This document shows, piece by piece, positions 1-20,496 of a stretch of DNA of 64,000 nucleotides; the first letter of the stretch is position 1; each line of letters starts with the position of its first letter. Source of the stretch: Amoebidium appalachense (lineage: Eukaryota > Ichthyosporea). The stretch lies in assembly GCA_963693365.1 (NCBI GenBank), contig CAVNZM010000007.1:9734001-9798000 (forward strand), in the 5' to 3' direction. The translations under genes were made by a program, and so were the position numbers. The notes under the pieces were generated by a model, which did no database searches, had not been told where the DNA came from, and saw only the letters and a list, made by a program, of their open reading frames with translations.

Positions 1-1147
1 TTTTGTGATGAATGCTTGTTTCCTGCTGGTGGTTTTCGGCCAGTGCTAGTATTAGACTGTGCTTCTGTCGAAAGCTCGCTGTGTGTGTGCAAAACGCTTG
101 CTTGCTATGTTGAAATTGGCGCCTGGCGCAGTCCAGGTGTACTTGCTTGCTCTTGCACAAGCTGGGTTAGGCTGACCGCCTCTATTCACGGGTGCCTTGT
201 TTTAGGAGATGCAGATGCAGAGTTCCTCTTCTGAACTCTTTTCTTGGCAAATATCTGGAAGAGAGGGAACCCAAATATTGGTGGAACACTGGGGAAAGAG
301 AGAGAGAGTGTGTGTGTGTGTGTGTGCGCGCGCATGTGTGTAGTAGTGATTTTAGCTGTTTTCGGTCGCCTGAGTCTATTATCTTTTCAAAGTGGTGGAC
401 GGTGGCAATTTTTTATTGTGAGGGTTGGAGGGGGGGGGGGGTGGAAGGGAATGGAATGGTCCACCTGATGTTGCTTGTCTTGCCTTACTTTCTTCTCTTT
501 AAACGCTATCACCCCTTCCCTCCTTGTTTCATCCCCCCCCCCCCCCCCCCCCCCCCCCCGTGCGGGCCCCCGTGCACCCCTCGCCGGGGGCACGCACAAG
601 TCCATAGCTCATCCGTTATTCACTGTCAGTGGAATGTGGTTCGTGCACTTTAGTCTGGATGTTGTGATGATGTGATCATGCTTGCCTTTGGTAGCCCCAG
701 CAATACTTTATGCTCTTGCACGTTTTTCACGTACGCAGGGCTTAGCGTGTGATCCAACTCTGTATGTCCCATTACTCAAACTGTCTTGCAAGCACACATT
801 TCCCTTCATCCCTCCCTCCCCCCCCCCCCTCCCCCTCCCCCTCCCCCCTCGTGTTATCCGTTTGTTCTTGTGTACTTCGTACTTTTTGACGCATTCAAAC
901 CCCCCCCCCCCCCCCCTCCCCCCCCCCATCTCGCCTTCTTTATGTGGAAAAGGTCCCTTTGCCTTGTAATTTTCAATGTCCGGCATCCGAAATATGATGT
1001 TTGTCTTTGCCTGTAGGGTTTTGTGGGTTTCTGCTTTTTGGCTTGTTGTCCCCTTAAATACATTGTGTTCTCTTCAGCTGACCTTTTTTACCACTACCCC
1101 CCCCCCCCCCCCCCCCCCCGGCCCCTCCCATCAGGCACGCGCGCGCG

Positions 1148-1200
<53 letters not shown>

Positions 1201-1630
1201 CACGCACACACACTTGCATACTCTTTGTGTCCTTCTCCCCCCCCATCCTCCCCCCCCAACCCCCCAGGGAGGTGGGGGGGGGGGGGAGGGGTATGCACAA
1301 GCACACACACATGCACCGTCCCGCTGCCTTGCCAACCTCCCGTGCTTATGTCTAGTTTCTTTCTTTTCAGTTGGGAAGAAGAAAGGTGCAGCTTAGCATG
1401 GTGCCTCATGTCGGCATGTGACCCAGAGCGGTGCTCTGCTTATGCTTCGTGTGCTCACTTTTGCTCCTCTCTATTGTCTATGTAGCAATCGTTCGCTCCC
1501 CCCCATCAATATGTATTGCATTCACATGATGCTAACCTTGACTACGCCACTGTTTTTGACCACAGTGACCGCATCATCTTCTCTTTCTTCCCCATGGACC
1601 TATATACTGACATGTTGCGTGATTGTGCAG
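1..1630. other. Repeat-rich 5' flank, no supported gene
   Basis: No coding exon can be supported here. The stretch holds (GT)n near 305-327, poly-C runs near 533-560, 822-850, 901-928 and 1099-1120, and a (GC)n(AC)n block at 1139-1196. A short fragment of the poly-C-linked interspersed element lies near 852-900. It may contain the promoter or non-coding first exons of the MYND gene that follows, because a good splice acceptor (tgattgtgcag) ends at 1630. Confidence 0.5.
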
Positions 1631-1634
1631 GAGA

Positions 1635-2658
1635 ATGGGCCGGGGGGGCAGTGAGGAGGGGCCCCCCAGTGCGGGGGCTGGTGGGCGTGTGGGCATCGTG
1701 CGGTGTAGGTTCTGTCTGGACCCATGCACGGGCTTGACTAGCTTTGGCACGTGCACACGCTGTGGTGTGGCCGTGTACTGCTCACGCACCTGCCAGGCCC
1801 ATGACTGGCCACGACACCGACCAGAGTGTGTGCCGAATGCAAGCTCCCCACGGGTACGTTGTGTGTGTGTGTGCTTGGCGTGTGCGTGTGCACACGCATG
1901 ATAGTCGACACACAGGTACACTCAAGGCTATGTCACACACAAGTGCAGGTGTACATGTTGTCTGTGCCACGGCTGTGTGCATGCACTGTGGGCTTGTGCT
2001 TGCAGTTTGCACCGTGTGTGTGTCTCCATCACACAGAGTTTGCACTGCTCGTGTCCATGGTCTTAGTCCAGTAACACCCCCTTCCCCCCACGCTTTGTTG
2101 TTGCTCTTTGTTGTCTCCTCCATATTTCCAACCCTCTAACGCATACATCACCCCCCCCCCCCCCCCCCCCCTCCTCCCCGCACCCCCACCGCCAGCACCC
2201 CCACCACCCTCCTTCCGCCCCCCTGGTGCATGCATACTCTCACACACTTTCTCTCCGTCTGACTCCCTCACTCTCTCCCGCTTCCCCCCCCCCCCCCCCC
2301 CCCCCCCCCGAAACTCGGGTACTGTGGATGACGTGGGCCCCCCCTGAGGATGGGCTCTGCTTATTATGCATACTCTTTATGTATGGCTTGCATTCTGCAT
2401 CGTGTTATCCGTTTGTTCTTGTGTACTTCGTACTTTTTGACGCATTCAACCCCCCCCCCCCCCCCCCCCCCCCCCCGGCGCCCTTTCCTTCTTCTCTCTT
2501 TCTCTTTCTCCCTCTCTCTCCTGCTATCCTCGCCCTCTCTCGTTGCCCCTCCCTTCCCCCCCCCCCCCCCCCTCTCCCTCCCCCCCTCCTCTCTCCTCCT
2601 CCTCCGTATGTTACACAACCACACTTCGACACAGACTCGATGCCACCCTCTCCCCCCC

Positions 2659-2704
<46 letters not shown>

Positions 2705-3065
2705 ACTAGCCCCTCTACCCTCCGTCCTTCCTTTTTTCGTATGAGATGTCTGCCTTGCTTCTGGCTCGTTGTTGCACGACTATTCATTCCACCTTGTTAG
2801 CACACCAGCTGACCGTCTGCAAGCTTGTTCCGTCTCTGCCTCTCTCCGTAAGTCCACACATCGGTGTTCGTGGCGGAGCTCACTAACACACACACACACA
2901 CACACACACAGACACACACACACACACACACACACGTGCACCAACACACACCATCCCATGAACACACACACAGGGAAGAAAGGGGTTTGATGGGCATATA
3001 TTTGGGTTTGGGGGGGGGGGGGGGTAAAGGGGGGCATTGCTCACGTGCTCCCCCCCCCCCCCCCT

Positions 3066-3141
<76 letters not shown>

Positions 3142-4902
3142 GCATGCACCTGCCTGGTATACCACCACTTCAAGGCATCATGGACACACTAGTCTTCGTG
3201 TTGCCTTTCTATTGCTGTGTGAACGTTAACATATCTGCATTAACACAACACGCACATAGTGACACCTTTTCCTCTCCCCCCCCCCCCCCCCCCCCCCCTC
3301 CTCTTCGTCCCTCAAACCAGTTTCATTTTAGCCTGCGTTCTGCTTCTTGCTCCCTGCCACCTGTTACTAGGCAAAAAGATGTACACACCTTCTTGGTGCT
3401 TGCACCGCACTGCCTTCTGGGTATGCTATGTGGGTGGGTGGGTGGGTGGGTGTGTTTGTGCGTGCGCATGGGTTTGCTTTGCCTGTGTATGTGTGTAGTT
3501 TTTGGTCTGTGTATGTGTTAGTTTGTGTTGGACATTTGTGTGCGTTGTCTTACCGGTACTTACCGATGGGGTGTCTGCACAGGTTGTGTCCCAGGGAGTT
3601 GGCTCTGCTGCCCATGGGGGTGTAGCACACGAGCACTCGAGCATCATGAGCCTGCCTGCCCCCGAATTCATGGCCCGGCTAGACCCCACCCTCTACCCGG
3701 GCTACCTCAACCCCTACGTGCCCCCACCCATGCCCGTTCCCACAACCAACACCGTGCGACAGCGGGCCAGTGCAGGGGGTGCGGGTGGTGTCCAGGGGGA
3801 GCACCTGGCAGCCATCAGCAACCGCACGTACACGGTGTTTGAGGACGGAGACCTTGATGAGCTACTACGACTAGACATGTTTGGGTTTGTGGGGGCATGG
3901 GCCGAGGACTGGCTGGCCGACATTGCAGCCATGCCCGGCTATGCCCTGGGCCTACTAGGAAGTGTGGTGGGGCGACTACCAGTGCACAGTGACCTGCTAT
4001 ATGCATCAGTGGGCACACTGCAGTTCGAGGCCGTTGCCATGGCTGCCTTGTGGCTGGGCCTGTTGCTGGCCGGCCTGATGGCTTCGGCCACCCCTGCACA
4101 TGCACAGGCCTGCCTGCCCGTGTGGCTGGTGCTGATGATCAGCACCACAGCGGCATTCCTGCAGTTCCCCCTGCATGCCGTGGGGTTCCTTGTGGTCGAG
4201 GCCTTCTACCTGTGGGCCGCCCTGACCGGGTCGACCATGGGCAACAGCACGGTGTTTGCCCTGGGCTTCTGGCTGCAGGCCCTGCTGCTGGCCAACTTGG
4301 CCGTGCACCTGGCCCATGCATGGCTGCTCTATGCCCGTGCCCTGGGCCCAGCAAGGGCCCAGCAATATGCCCGCCGGCCCACCCTCAGCCTGTGCCCGGC
4401 ACGCAACACGGCCAGCCAGCTGCGGCACGGCTGCTACGGCGTGCACAGCATGTGCCCCTACTGCGGTGAGGCCACACCTGTGCGCACATCATCAGGCCGA
4501 TCGCCTGTGCAGGACAGTAACGGCAACGGCGGGCAGAGAGCAGCAAACGGCACAGGCAAGCAGGCCCAGGCACAGGCGGAGGCAGGAGACGAGGTGGGGG
4601 TGGCTACCGGAGCATGCGGTGTGTGCGGAGTCAATGTGAGGATGCAGGAGGCAACCATCATGGACGACGGAGGGGAGGGGGCCGGGTGGGTGCCCGTGTA
4701 TACGGTGGAGGGGGACAGAGACATTTTGCACGAGCAGTTGGTGCTGTGTTGTGGGCCCCAGTGCATGGCTAGGCTCAATGCAGACTACAGAGGCCCACCC
4801 CTAAGGCCTGTGCGTAGCAGTGGCAGATATGGCGACCATGGCTGCAAGGAGGTGGTGGGCGTGGAGCCATGCTGCCTGGCAAGCCTGCTGCCGTCATTCT
4901 AG
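1635..4902 (+). CDS. MYND zinc-finger protein with four membrane segments and a second Cys cluster
   Basis: Two exons, 1635-1853 and 3583-4902, join in phase 0 (donor GTACGT, acceptor tctgcacag) to give about 512 residues ending in TAG. Residues about 24-66 form a complete MYND finger: CxxC, CxxC, YCxxxC and HxxxC, with the typical CQxHDWPRH tail. MYND fingers normally bind short proline-rich peptides in partner proteins. Exon 2 encodes a Pro-rich linker and then about four hydrophobic helices, roughly encoded by 4018-4086, 4114-4160, 4174-4230 and 4249-4340. A Cys-rich tail follows with CPYC, CGVC and CCGPQC, which looks like a second zinc site. The single intron is nearly all simple repeat plus one copy of the interspersed element. 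The start is uncertain: ATG 1635 lies 4 bases after a good acceptor, so upstream exons may exist. I do not recognise the family as a whole and assign no function. Confidence 0.7.
2309..2456 (+). repeat. Poly-C-linked interspersed element, copy in MYND intron
   Basis: This plus-orientation copy runs from 'gaaactcgggtactgtgg' through 'gaggatgggctctgcttatt' and 'cttcgtactttttgacgcat' into poly-C. It matches the long copies at 9866-10050 and 42244-42427 almost base for base and lies between two poly-C runs. Confidence 0.8.
3068..3139 (+). repeat. (CA)n microsatellite
   Basis: About 36 uninterrupted CA units follow a poly-C run in the MYND gene intron. Shorter (CA)n lies at 2886-2936, and a (GGGT)n patch lies near 3428-3452. 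Confidence 0.9.
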
Positions 4903-5049
4903 TCGTAGGACCGTGTTGTGCCGTTCAGAATGATTTTGCTGCCCTCGTTTTCTTCCGTATTTGTCACTTCTTGGTGATTTTTATTGCAAGCTTCAACCAC
5001 TTCAACCCAGCAATTCATAACTTACCTACGCAACATTCGCAGAAACATA

Positions 5050-5097
<48 letters not shown>

Positions 5098-5897
5098 GAT
5101 TTAACACAAACTACACTGGAAACGGACTTTCCCTTCAATTTTTTATTCCATCATTCTCCCTCTGTTTTCTCCTTTCCCCTTTTGGCCTTTTTCATCCCGT
5201 TTTTGAAGTTCTGGATTTTTTCTGATTTCTGGATTTTATTTGTGTAATACACAGTGACTGGGAGTGGTTATAATATTCCATTCGAGTCCGCTCTTATTTT
5301 TGGTTCATCTGTGTGTCGTGTGCTTGAACGAAGGAGTAGTGTTGTGTTGATTGGTTCTCTTTCCGGAGTCTAGTGCGTAGTTCTTGGGTTGTGTATGGAA
5401 AGAGGGTCTATCATAATGTTGGATTTACTGGTGTGCATGCCCACATAAGCTTGTGTACATCTCTCGGAAAACCATCGTGTTTCAGCTAAGTGACAGCAAC
5501 CCCCTATGCAGGGCTGTTATAGATGCGCCTTGAGTGGCAAGGAAATTTCACACCGTGACCCGAAAAGTTGTGTAAATAAAAGAGAAATGTTGACTTTTAT
5601 AACCATGACACATGAAATTCGAAAACGTCTACGATCTAAGTGTTCAACAACCAGGAATGTGCGGCAGTATACATAGCCAGCTGCCCGAGGGTTTCTTGCA
5701 TCATATGCAAGCATGCATGCGCAGAGTTGTTTATTCCCAGGTTCACTGGTTTACTGTTGCTGTGTATGGGAGCTTATTAAGTAATTGTATTGTATTTACA
5801 ATGCACGTGGCCGGCCGGTGGTGATGGTGGCCCCGGCCATCCGGCCGGGCTGCTGTTGGTGTCTTTCGAAAAATTTCTTTGAAACCTCCACGCGCGC

Positions 5898-5964
<67 letters not shown>

Positions 5965-5981
5965 GTGTACATGTGTGCGCG

Positions 5982-6057
<76 letters not shown>

Positions 6058-6290
6058 GGGAGAAGGGGGGAGGAGGGGACGTCATGAAACGCATGAAGAT
6101 ATTAAATCTAATACTAGTTGCAAAGCACACACGAAGATTAATTATATTGTATGTCATGATGGGGGAAAGGGGGGGGGGGGGGGGGGGGGGGGGGATGGTG
6201 TTTCAGAGTGCACTGCGACAGTACACTTTCATTCGGCGACGGAAATGCACGACATCATGCAGATGATCCAGTTGTGTCACCGTGTGTGTA
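4903..6290. other. Intergenic spacer with composite simple repeats
   Basis: No gene is visible. It contains (CA)n at 5054-5092 and the 3' flank of the MYND gene. A striking composite tract at about 5889-6060 runs (CG)n, (TG)n, a T run of over 40 bases, then a G run. A further G run lies near 6170-6194. The GC-rich palindromic patch at about 5810-5850 resembles part of the tRNA-like element at 33806-33870. Confidence 0.6.
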
Positions 6291-6309
6291 TGTGAGGCAG
6301 GGCGGACCG

Positions 6310-6423
6310 GGGGGGGGGGGGGGGGGGGTTTGAAAAAATTCTCGAGATTTGGCAAATCTTCAAGCCTTAGGGAACAGGGAGGGAGAAGGAGGGGGTGGGG
6401 AAGGGTGGAGCAGGGGGGTAGGG

Positions 6424-6491
<68 letters not shown>

Positions 6492-6632
6492 TTGTCTGTG
6501 TATGTGGGGGGGGAGGGTTGAAAGAACTATCCGGAAAAGTTTGGGCAAACCTGCAAGGGAAGAGGGGGGGGAGGGGGGGGGGGGGGAGGGGGGGGAAGGG
6601 GGAGGGGGAAGCAGGGGGCGGGGGGTGAGGGG

Positions 6633-6684
<52 letters not shown>

Positions 6685-6755
6685 AGGGAGGGTGAGGAAC
6701 GGGGGTTTAACAAACATTCGGGAAAGTTTGGACAAATCTGCAAGGGAAGAGGGGA

Positions 6756-6794
<39 letters not shown>

Positions 6795-6795
6795 G
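6310..6795 (+). repeat. Three diverged tandem copies of a ~190-bp G-rich unit
   Basis: Each unit has a G run, a short unique core, a GA-rich segment and (except the last) a (GT)n block. Cores start near 6330, 6517 and 6704. They share 'ggaaagtttgg(g/a)caaa(c/t)ctgcaagggaagagg' with mismatches, the first copy being the most diverged. Lies 3' of the minus-strand RGG gene. Confidence 0.65.
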
Positions 6796-6938
6796 AGGTT
6801 GCGCACTGAAGCGTTTATGAGACCAGGCAAAATGCTGTCCCTTTCAAATTGGAGGGTGCCTTCACTGTGGTATTCAATAGCATAAAGTCGAGTGGTGTTA
6901 TGACATCAATACTTCATGGCAATCTGAAATTCGGGACT

Positions 6939-7829
6939 CTAGCTATCAACTGCACCCCGTCCTCTTCCTCTTCCTCTTCCTCTACGTCCACCTCTAGGAC
7001 GACCACCCCTTCCTCCCCCTCGTTTCCCCTTTCCTTTATCCTTTTTCTCTTGGTCTGTTTCTTCGTTTTCGTTGTCAGCTAGCGGTTTTTGCTCTTCCAC
7101 CGTGTGTTTTCGAAAAGCTCTGGTGATGGTTCGTATTTGTTGCCGTTCGGCCACCTTCTTCTCGTCGTCTGTGTCCGAAGAAAACCCCTGGTCCCACTCC
7201 TCTTCGGAGCTCGTACCGTCTTCTCTGTGCTTCCCTTTCTTCTTTTTGTGCTGCAGCTCTTTGCTTTCGCCGTCCTTGACCTCGTCCTTCGATTCATCTG
7301 CTTCCTCCTCTTCGTCACTAGCTCTGCATTTCCTCTTCCTCATTGCCATCTCTATCCGCAAGCACACGCGCGCGGGTGCATGAGGCACATCAAGAGCTTG
7401 CACACTAATCTCCGTTCCCTTTGTTAGATGCCTCAACAAACCACCACCTTCTCTCAGCACGTCCACATACTCGATATTCGTTTCTGTCTCCAGAACCAAG
7501 TATACAAACTCCCTCGTGCTCCACTTCATTACTGCGTCGCTCGTTTCCTCGTATGCACACCACGTTTCCACGTGTGTCGTTCCATCTGGTGTCTGTGCTG
7601 TGCCCCCTACAGGCCTAACATCTATCAAGTAGTAGCCTGGCTTGTCCACAACATACAAGCCGATATTGGGATTAAACTCTTTCGGTAAAGTAGTGCATGG
7701 CTGGGCAGTGCCCTCTACATCTGTGTGTGTGCTAACGTAGCTTTTGTATGCTCGCCTGCACGGCCCAGGCTCCCCGGTTGGTGCGGGGCTTCGGCCACAG
7801 CTCAAAGCCCTGAGGTCTTGTTCTCTCAT
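6939..7829 (-). CDS. Acidic/basic low-complexity protein with C-terminal RGG tail
   Basis: A single open frame of 296 codons. The first ~165 residues look globular. They are followed by alternating acidic (EEEE, SSEEE, DTDDE) and lysine-rich (KKKKGK) blocks, then a C-terminal run of RGG/RGR repeats after about residue 265. RGG tails commonly bind RNA or nucleic acid. A globular domain followed by acidic tracts and a basic tail resembles nucleoplasmin-like histone chaperones, but I see no decisive motif, so that is speculation. The start is uncertain: ATG 7829 follows AG-containing sequence, and the first ~25 residues (Pro, Gly and Cys rich) may be non-coding or part of a spliced exon. It is divergent from the P450 gene, whose ATG lies about 950 bp away. 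Confidence 0.6.
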   Translation of the reverse strand: MREQDLRALSCGRSPAPTGEPGPCRRAYKSYVSTHTDVEGTAQPCTTLPKEFNPNIGLYVVDKPGYYLIDVRPVGGTAQTPDGTTHVETWCAYEETSDAVMKWSTREFVYLVLETETNIEYVDVLREGGGLLRHLTKGTEISVQALDVPHAPARVCLRIEMAMRKRKCRASDEEEEADESKDEVKDGESKELQHKKKKGKHREDGTSSEEEWDQGFSSDTDDEKKVAERQQIRTITRAFRKHTVEEQKPLADNENEETDQEKKDKGKGKRGGGRGGRPRGGRRGRGRGRGRGAVDS

Positions 7830-7959
7830 AGTAGCTTGGTGTCTATCGAAACGGCAAAGAACCTATTGACCAAAACAAAAGACCAGAAGCGGGGTAAACC
7901 GCTAACACGTACTGACGTGTTGCCGCACGTGCGACGTTTTTACATCTACTTAGGCGGCG

Positions 7960-7991
<32 letters not shown>

Positions 7992-8777
7992 GACACCGCC
8001 TCAGTAGGTGGTAGGGTAAACCGGCACTAGCGATGATTTTATGCTACTAGGTTGCTACTGCTGATATAAGACACGCCTGACAGCAATTTAGAAAACATGA
8101 GAAAACCTGTGCACGTGGGCTACGGCATAAGAAAGCTTATCTAGTCTGCCCAGATGTTGCTATGACGTCATATCAACTTACACAACCCAACGGCCAACAC
8201 CCAGGGGAAGCAATTGCAGCGGGAGGCACCGTGTACATTTTCATTTTCTACTCTGAAAAAACTTCATGAACTTGAAAATAGAAGTAAAACTAATTGCCCA
8301 TGATTAGTCACATAGTCAGATAGTTGCTATCATAGCACCACCAGCTGACCAGGAAGTAGAACATGGAACTTGTTGTTTGACCTACAGCAGGTGTTCTATA
8401 CAAATTGTAGTGCGATTTAGACTAAGTGATGATGGCTCAGCCAATCCCATGGTTGTTGATAACAGTCCAATCAAATATTACTTTATATGGCTATTAGTTT
8501 ACGCAAAAATAAAACTCAAGGTTTCTCACGCGCCCCGGTTGCGCATTTTTATTGGCTCTGCAGACTCACCAAAGTTTTCCGCCCAGGTCACGGAGGCCCA
8601 GCTAGCTGGGGTGACGCGAGTCGCCGAGTTCGGCCAAGGGCAACCAAGGAAGCCGGGCCCGGGGCCCAGGTGCATTCTCAGGTGCATGATTTTGAAACAG
8701 CGCTGAGTTTTTTTCTTCTGTAGTGTCTGCTGGTAGGAACCTCAGGTTTTGGGATACGAGGAGAGCTTTTTGCGAGG
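7830..8777. other. Divergent intergenic region, RGG gene / P450
   Basis: Contains an A run (7962-7987), CCAAT-type motifs near 8440 and 8467, and AT-rich 'tttatatgg' near 8482, which are plausible but unproven promoter elements. No coding exon is seen. Confidence 0.45.
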
Positions 8778-16410
<7,633 letters not shown>

Positions 16411-17360
16411 GCTGTAGGTATGAATGTGTGAATGCGAGGATTGTCAGTGCCTAATTAGGGCATATGTACTTTCTGCTAGCTACATTTGTAGAAGTCACTT
16501 GAATGGTATGGGCAAGAGAGAGTAACAGGGTTATCATTCATGTGTGCACGTATACCGCTGTATTTTAGAGCCTTGGTTTCACGATGAAATGATGATTATG
16601 TTTGTACATGTGGGGGTTTACGCACAATCTATTGCTAACGGACATCGTCTGGGGCCCAGCCTCACTTGATGGCCTACTGCGTTTTCCAGCGCAGCCAATC
16701 AAATGCAGCTAGTGACATATGTACACGGTACGCAAGAGTACAACCCTATTATAGATTAAGGATACGCAGAGGCTAGCATTGGTAGCTCTGAGAGAAAGGT
16801 AAGACACCGTATCACAATATCATACTGTGCAGCATTAATAAGGTGATCTAGGACGGTCATTTTATAACGGATATACTGAGGAAGAGAGACAGAATAGAGA
16901 ATGAAGCCGCCCATAACCTCCGGTTGTACGATGTTATCTAGCAGGTTACACTTATTGATAGATATGCATCCGCAAGTAAACCGCCCCCCACACATATTAC
17001 ACGTACGGGCAGGGGACACCAAAAAACGATTACCCCGCCAAGACATGTACATGTGTGTACATTGGGGTCGTGGTGCTGTATACGTAGTGGATGATCATGA
17101 AGCATTTGTGGTGGCAAGGTGAGGTGGTGGTATTGGAATATATTGATGGTGTAGGTAGCACTCAAGGTATAGCCTTAGTTTATCAGAAGCAGGCACACAA
17201 GCACACTGAATATATACACCTATAATAATTCCTAAATAAATCAATTTTGTGCTACTTCCCAAAATCACGATCTAGCTGTACCTTACTCTTTGAGTCAGGC
17301 ACTGCCTGCTCCGTTCAAGGTCTACTATTTTTTTGTAGACGTTGTACAGACGTTATCGGT

Positions 17361-17398
<38 letters not shown>

Positions 17399-17666
17399 GG
17401 ACTTGCCGAAGTTCCCGCACGATAGAATTTACCTCAATTGCAGCTCCTTTAAATTTCCCATCACAAATAAACCACGTGACGCATCTGAGTCCGTATATGA
17501 AGTACACACATCCATTTGAAATAGAGTCTGTAGAGTCGGCCACTCGAAAGATATCCCTGCACCACCACCAGAGCGTCACCGGGTACGGCCCGGTTCAAAC
17601 AGTAGTTTGGCCAGGCATCAACCTGCATGCGCAGCTGAATACTAATGACGATCAGCCCCCAGCGCC

Positions 17667-17707
<41 letters not shown>

Positions 17708-17770
17708 CACCACCACCACCACCACCACCACCACAAAAAAAAAAAGGCCCCATTCTCAATGGTAATAAAC
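16411..17770. other. Intergenic region 3' of P450
   Basis: No supported gene. Poly-C runs lie at 17363-17396 and 17669-17704. Minus-strand frames over 17325-17736 contain some non-repeat sequence but no recognisable domain or splice structure. Confidence 0.45.
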
Positions 17771-17800
17771 CCACACAGTGTTATATAAACACGTGCATCC

Positions 17801-18230
<430 letters not shown>

Positions 18231-18759
18231 ATTACTCACACATGTACACACACTCTCTCCCTCTGCCCCTCTCCGTGGCCACTCTCATGTCGGACACTGC
18301 ACACCATAGCATTCGAATTCGAAAATTGCTGCGATCTTGAGTGGCTTTTGCTGATCTGCCGCTGATTGGCCCGGTTCGCACCACCTCGCTACTCAAAAGC
18401 CATATATGGTCTTACGTTTTATTTTGAGCCAATTGTTACACTGTTCAAGCACCGACATTATGATTGGTCATCCCGAATGGTTCATCTGTTTCTATTATTA
18501 GGCTGTATATTGTTACCCCTCTATGACAAACTAAATATATAAACCAATATATTTTTCAAAAAAACGAAGGTATAAACATTGCTTAAAATAAGTTATGAAA
18601 GAAACATCTTGTATAAGTCTACAAAATTTGAGATGCAAGCGGCCCTTCTGGCGCTGTGCGCGTGACACTTCGTAGGTGATATAAGGTATCTGATTGGTTT
18701 ATAGTCACGGTATTATCTTACCGCCCCAGCTGGTTCTATTTTTAGCTACGGTGTTTGCC

Positions 18760-18767
18760 TATAAATT
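18760..18767 (+). promoter_or_regulatory. TATA box of the lectin-domain gene
   Basis: TATAAATT lies 108 bp before ATG 18875 and downstream of an earlier in-frame ATG at 18755. The start at 18755 would therefore precede transcription, so 18875 is preferred. Confidence 0.6.
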
Positions 18768-18874
18768 GGAGCGCAGGCATCTCAGTTTTCCAGATCACAG
18801 CCTCAACGCTCTATCTGGGCGGCAGACTCAAAACCCAGCTTAGCAAACACACAAGTCACAGCCTATTTAAGAAT

Positions 18875-19648
18875 ATGACAGTGTTTACAGTTACCCCGCG
18901 TGTTGCACGCACCCTTCGTGTTGCTGTAGCGGTGATAGGTGTATACTGCCTCATAGGCACGGTGTACCAAGGCCCCGACCAGGCAGAGCTCACGTTGTCT
19001 GTTGTGGGTGATGGCGCAGTAGACTTGAGCGCCGTGCACCACAGATTAGGCCGTAATTCTGGTGAGGTCAATGAGACAGAACTGTTTGAACGGGCCCTTG
19101 AAGGCGACGAGGAGGCTTTGGCTGCTGTTGGGTTTGTGGAACAGGTTGCCGGGAAACCAGACACGAGTACCCAGGTGGTCGACAAGGAAAAACTGCTTGC
19201 AGCGATGAAGAAGGAAGGGTACCCCATCTGCAATGGCTCGGACGATTCCATGGTTAGTCGCCTGAAGAACGAGCTTATGGCGCAGTGCCTCTCTGCCAGT
19301 GACTCCGGAAGACTGTTTAATCACGACTGTGGTGATAGCAGCAATGTTTACTTCTGCATCGACCCGGACACCATTTCCCTACGCACGGCCGACTACCAGT
19401 GCATTGCAAAGGCAGACCCACGCAACGTCATGCAGTGGGGCTACCTGAAACTCAATGCCTGCAACAAGACAACAGGGCCGCAGGGTTTCTATCGCTTTGG
19501 TGGGTATGATGGCCACCGCATCATTAACAGTCTCAATCACTTCTGTGTGGATGTGGTGCATCAGCATGTGGACGGGGAGCTGATTGCGTACGATTGCAAG
19601 GACGAGGAGGGGTATAAGCCCGAGAACCAGGGTTGGTATTTTGACTGA
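18875..19648 (+). CDS. Type II membrane protein with C-terminal ricin-B-like lectin domain
   Basis: Intronless, 257 residues from ATG 18875, ending in TGA. A basic N-terminus (TPRVARTLR) is followed by one hydrophobic segment, residues about 13-30 (VAVAVIGVYCLIGTVY). This is a signal anchor, so the rest should face the ER/Golgi lumen or outside. The next ~100 residues are acidic and hold a possible N-glycosylation site (NET) and another at NGS. From about residue 133 to the end there are repeated beta-trefoil signatures: QCLSA, HDCGDS, CIDPD, QCIAK, LNACN, QGFYRF, FCVDVV, YDC and the QxW-like NQGWYFD. These fit a carbohydrate-binding ricin-B-type fold with three repeats. There is no enzymatic domain, so this is a lectin-like surface or Golgi protein rather than a toxin. 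The sugar ligand is unknown. Confidence 0.75.
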   Translation: MTVFTVTPRVARTLRVAVAVIGVYCLIGTVYQGPDQAELTLSVVGDGAVDLSAVHHRLGRNSGEVNETELFERALEGDEEALAAVGFVEQVAGKPDTSTQVVDKEKLLAAMKKEGYPICNGSDDSMVSRLKNELMAQCLSASDSGRLFNHDCGDSSNVYFCIDPDTISLRTADYQCIAKADPRNVMQWGYLKLNACNKTTGPQGFYRFGGYDGHRIINSLNHFCVDVVHQHVDGELIAYDCKDEEGYKPENQGWYFD

Positions 19649-20465
19649 CCTGAGTGAGATCGATTGCTGGCGTGTGTTTATGTGGGGAGGAAGAATGGCA
19701 TGCCTCCCGAATCAGAGTGGTAGTACGTAGGCTGATGTTTAATGATTCAGAGTTTCTTCGGCCTCGCCTAGTCGTGTTCGTATGGTGAGTTCTAGCTAGC
19801 CTTGCAAGGAAAACGTATTGTTTTTGGGTAAGCTAGGCATTTGTTTGTGGATCGTACAGTGTCTTGATGTAGTTGGTCCTATATATGGCTTCGAAGTGCC
19901 TAATGATGAATGCATAACTACATGCTAGATGATGATGAAATGAATGGATGGTGGCCTATTGTATAGGCTCACCTACGGACGAAATGTCCGTAAGCTTCAA
20001 ATGAACATAACATACATAAATAGCTGCTCCTTCCACGCCCATATATTCAGCTGATGCGGAATCATACAACCTCCCCACCTCCCCTCCCCCCGCCCCCCTC
20101 CCCCCCTCCCCTCCCCTTCCTCCCCCCCCCCCCCCCTCACCGCCGCCACCCCACCTATCCCCCGGGCCTCAGTTCACCACCACCACCGTGACACATAATC
20201 ACACACACACAGAGTAGATAACACATCACACACAAACTGGCTTACGCACCGGCGTACACATAACTTCAGAGTCCACACGGCAATCTCCGTAGATAAGTTG
20301 ACAATACCTGTATAGGTATCACTGTTTTCCCCCTAAGTCTGAGTGATGCATGCTGTTAGTGGAAAGAATGCCCCCACTTTTTACTTTCTCTGTTTGTGCG
20401 GAGGACAAGGAGGGAGAAGATAGGAAAAAGGGCTGGGGGGAAAGGGGGGGAGGGGGGGGGGGGGG

Positions 20466-20496
<31 letters not shown>

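Noticed and set aside
18755-18874. Upstream ATG extending the lectin protein by 40 residues
   Set aside because: It lies before or within the TATA box, so it would not be transcribed, and the extension lacks signal-like features.
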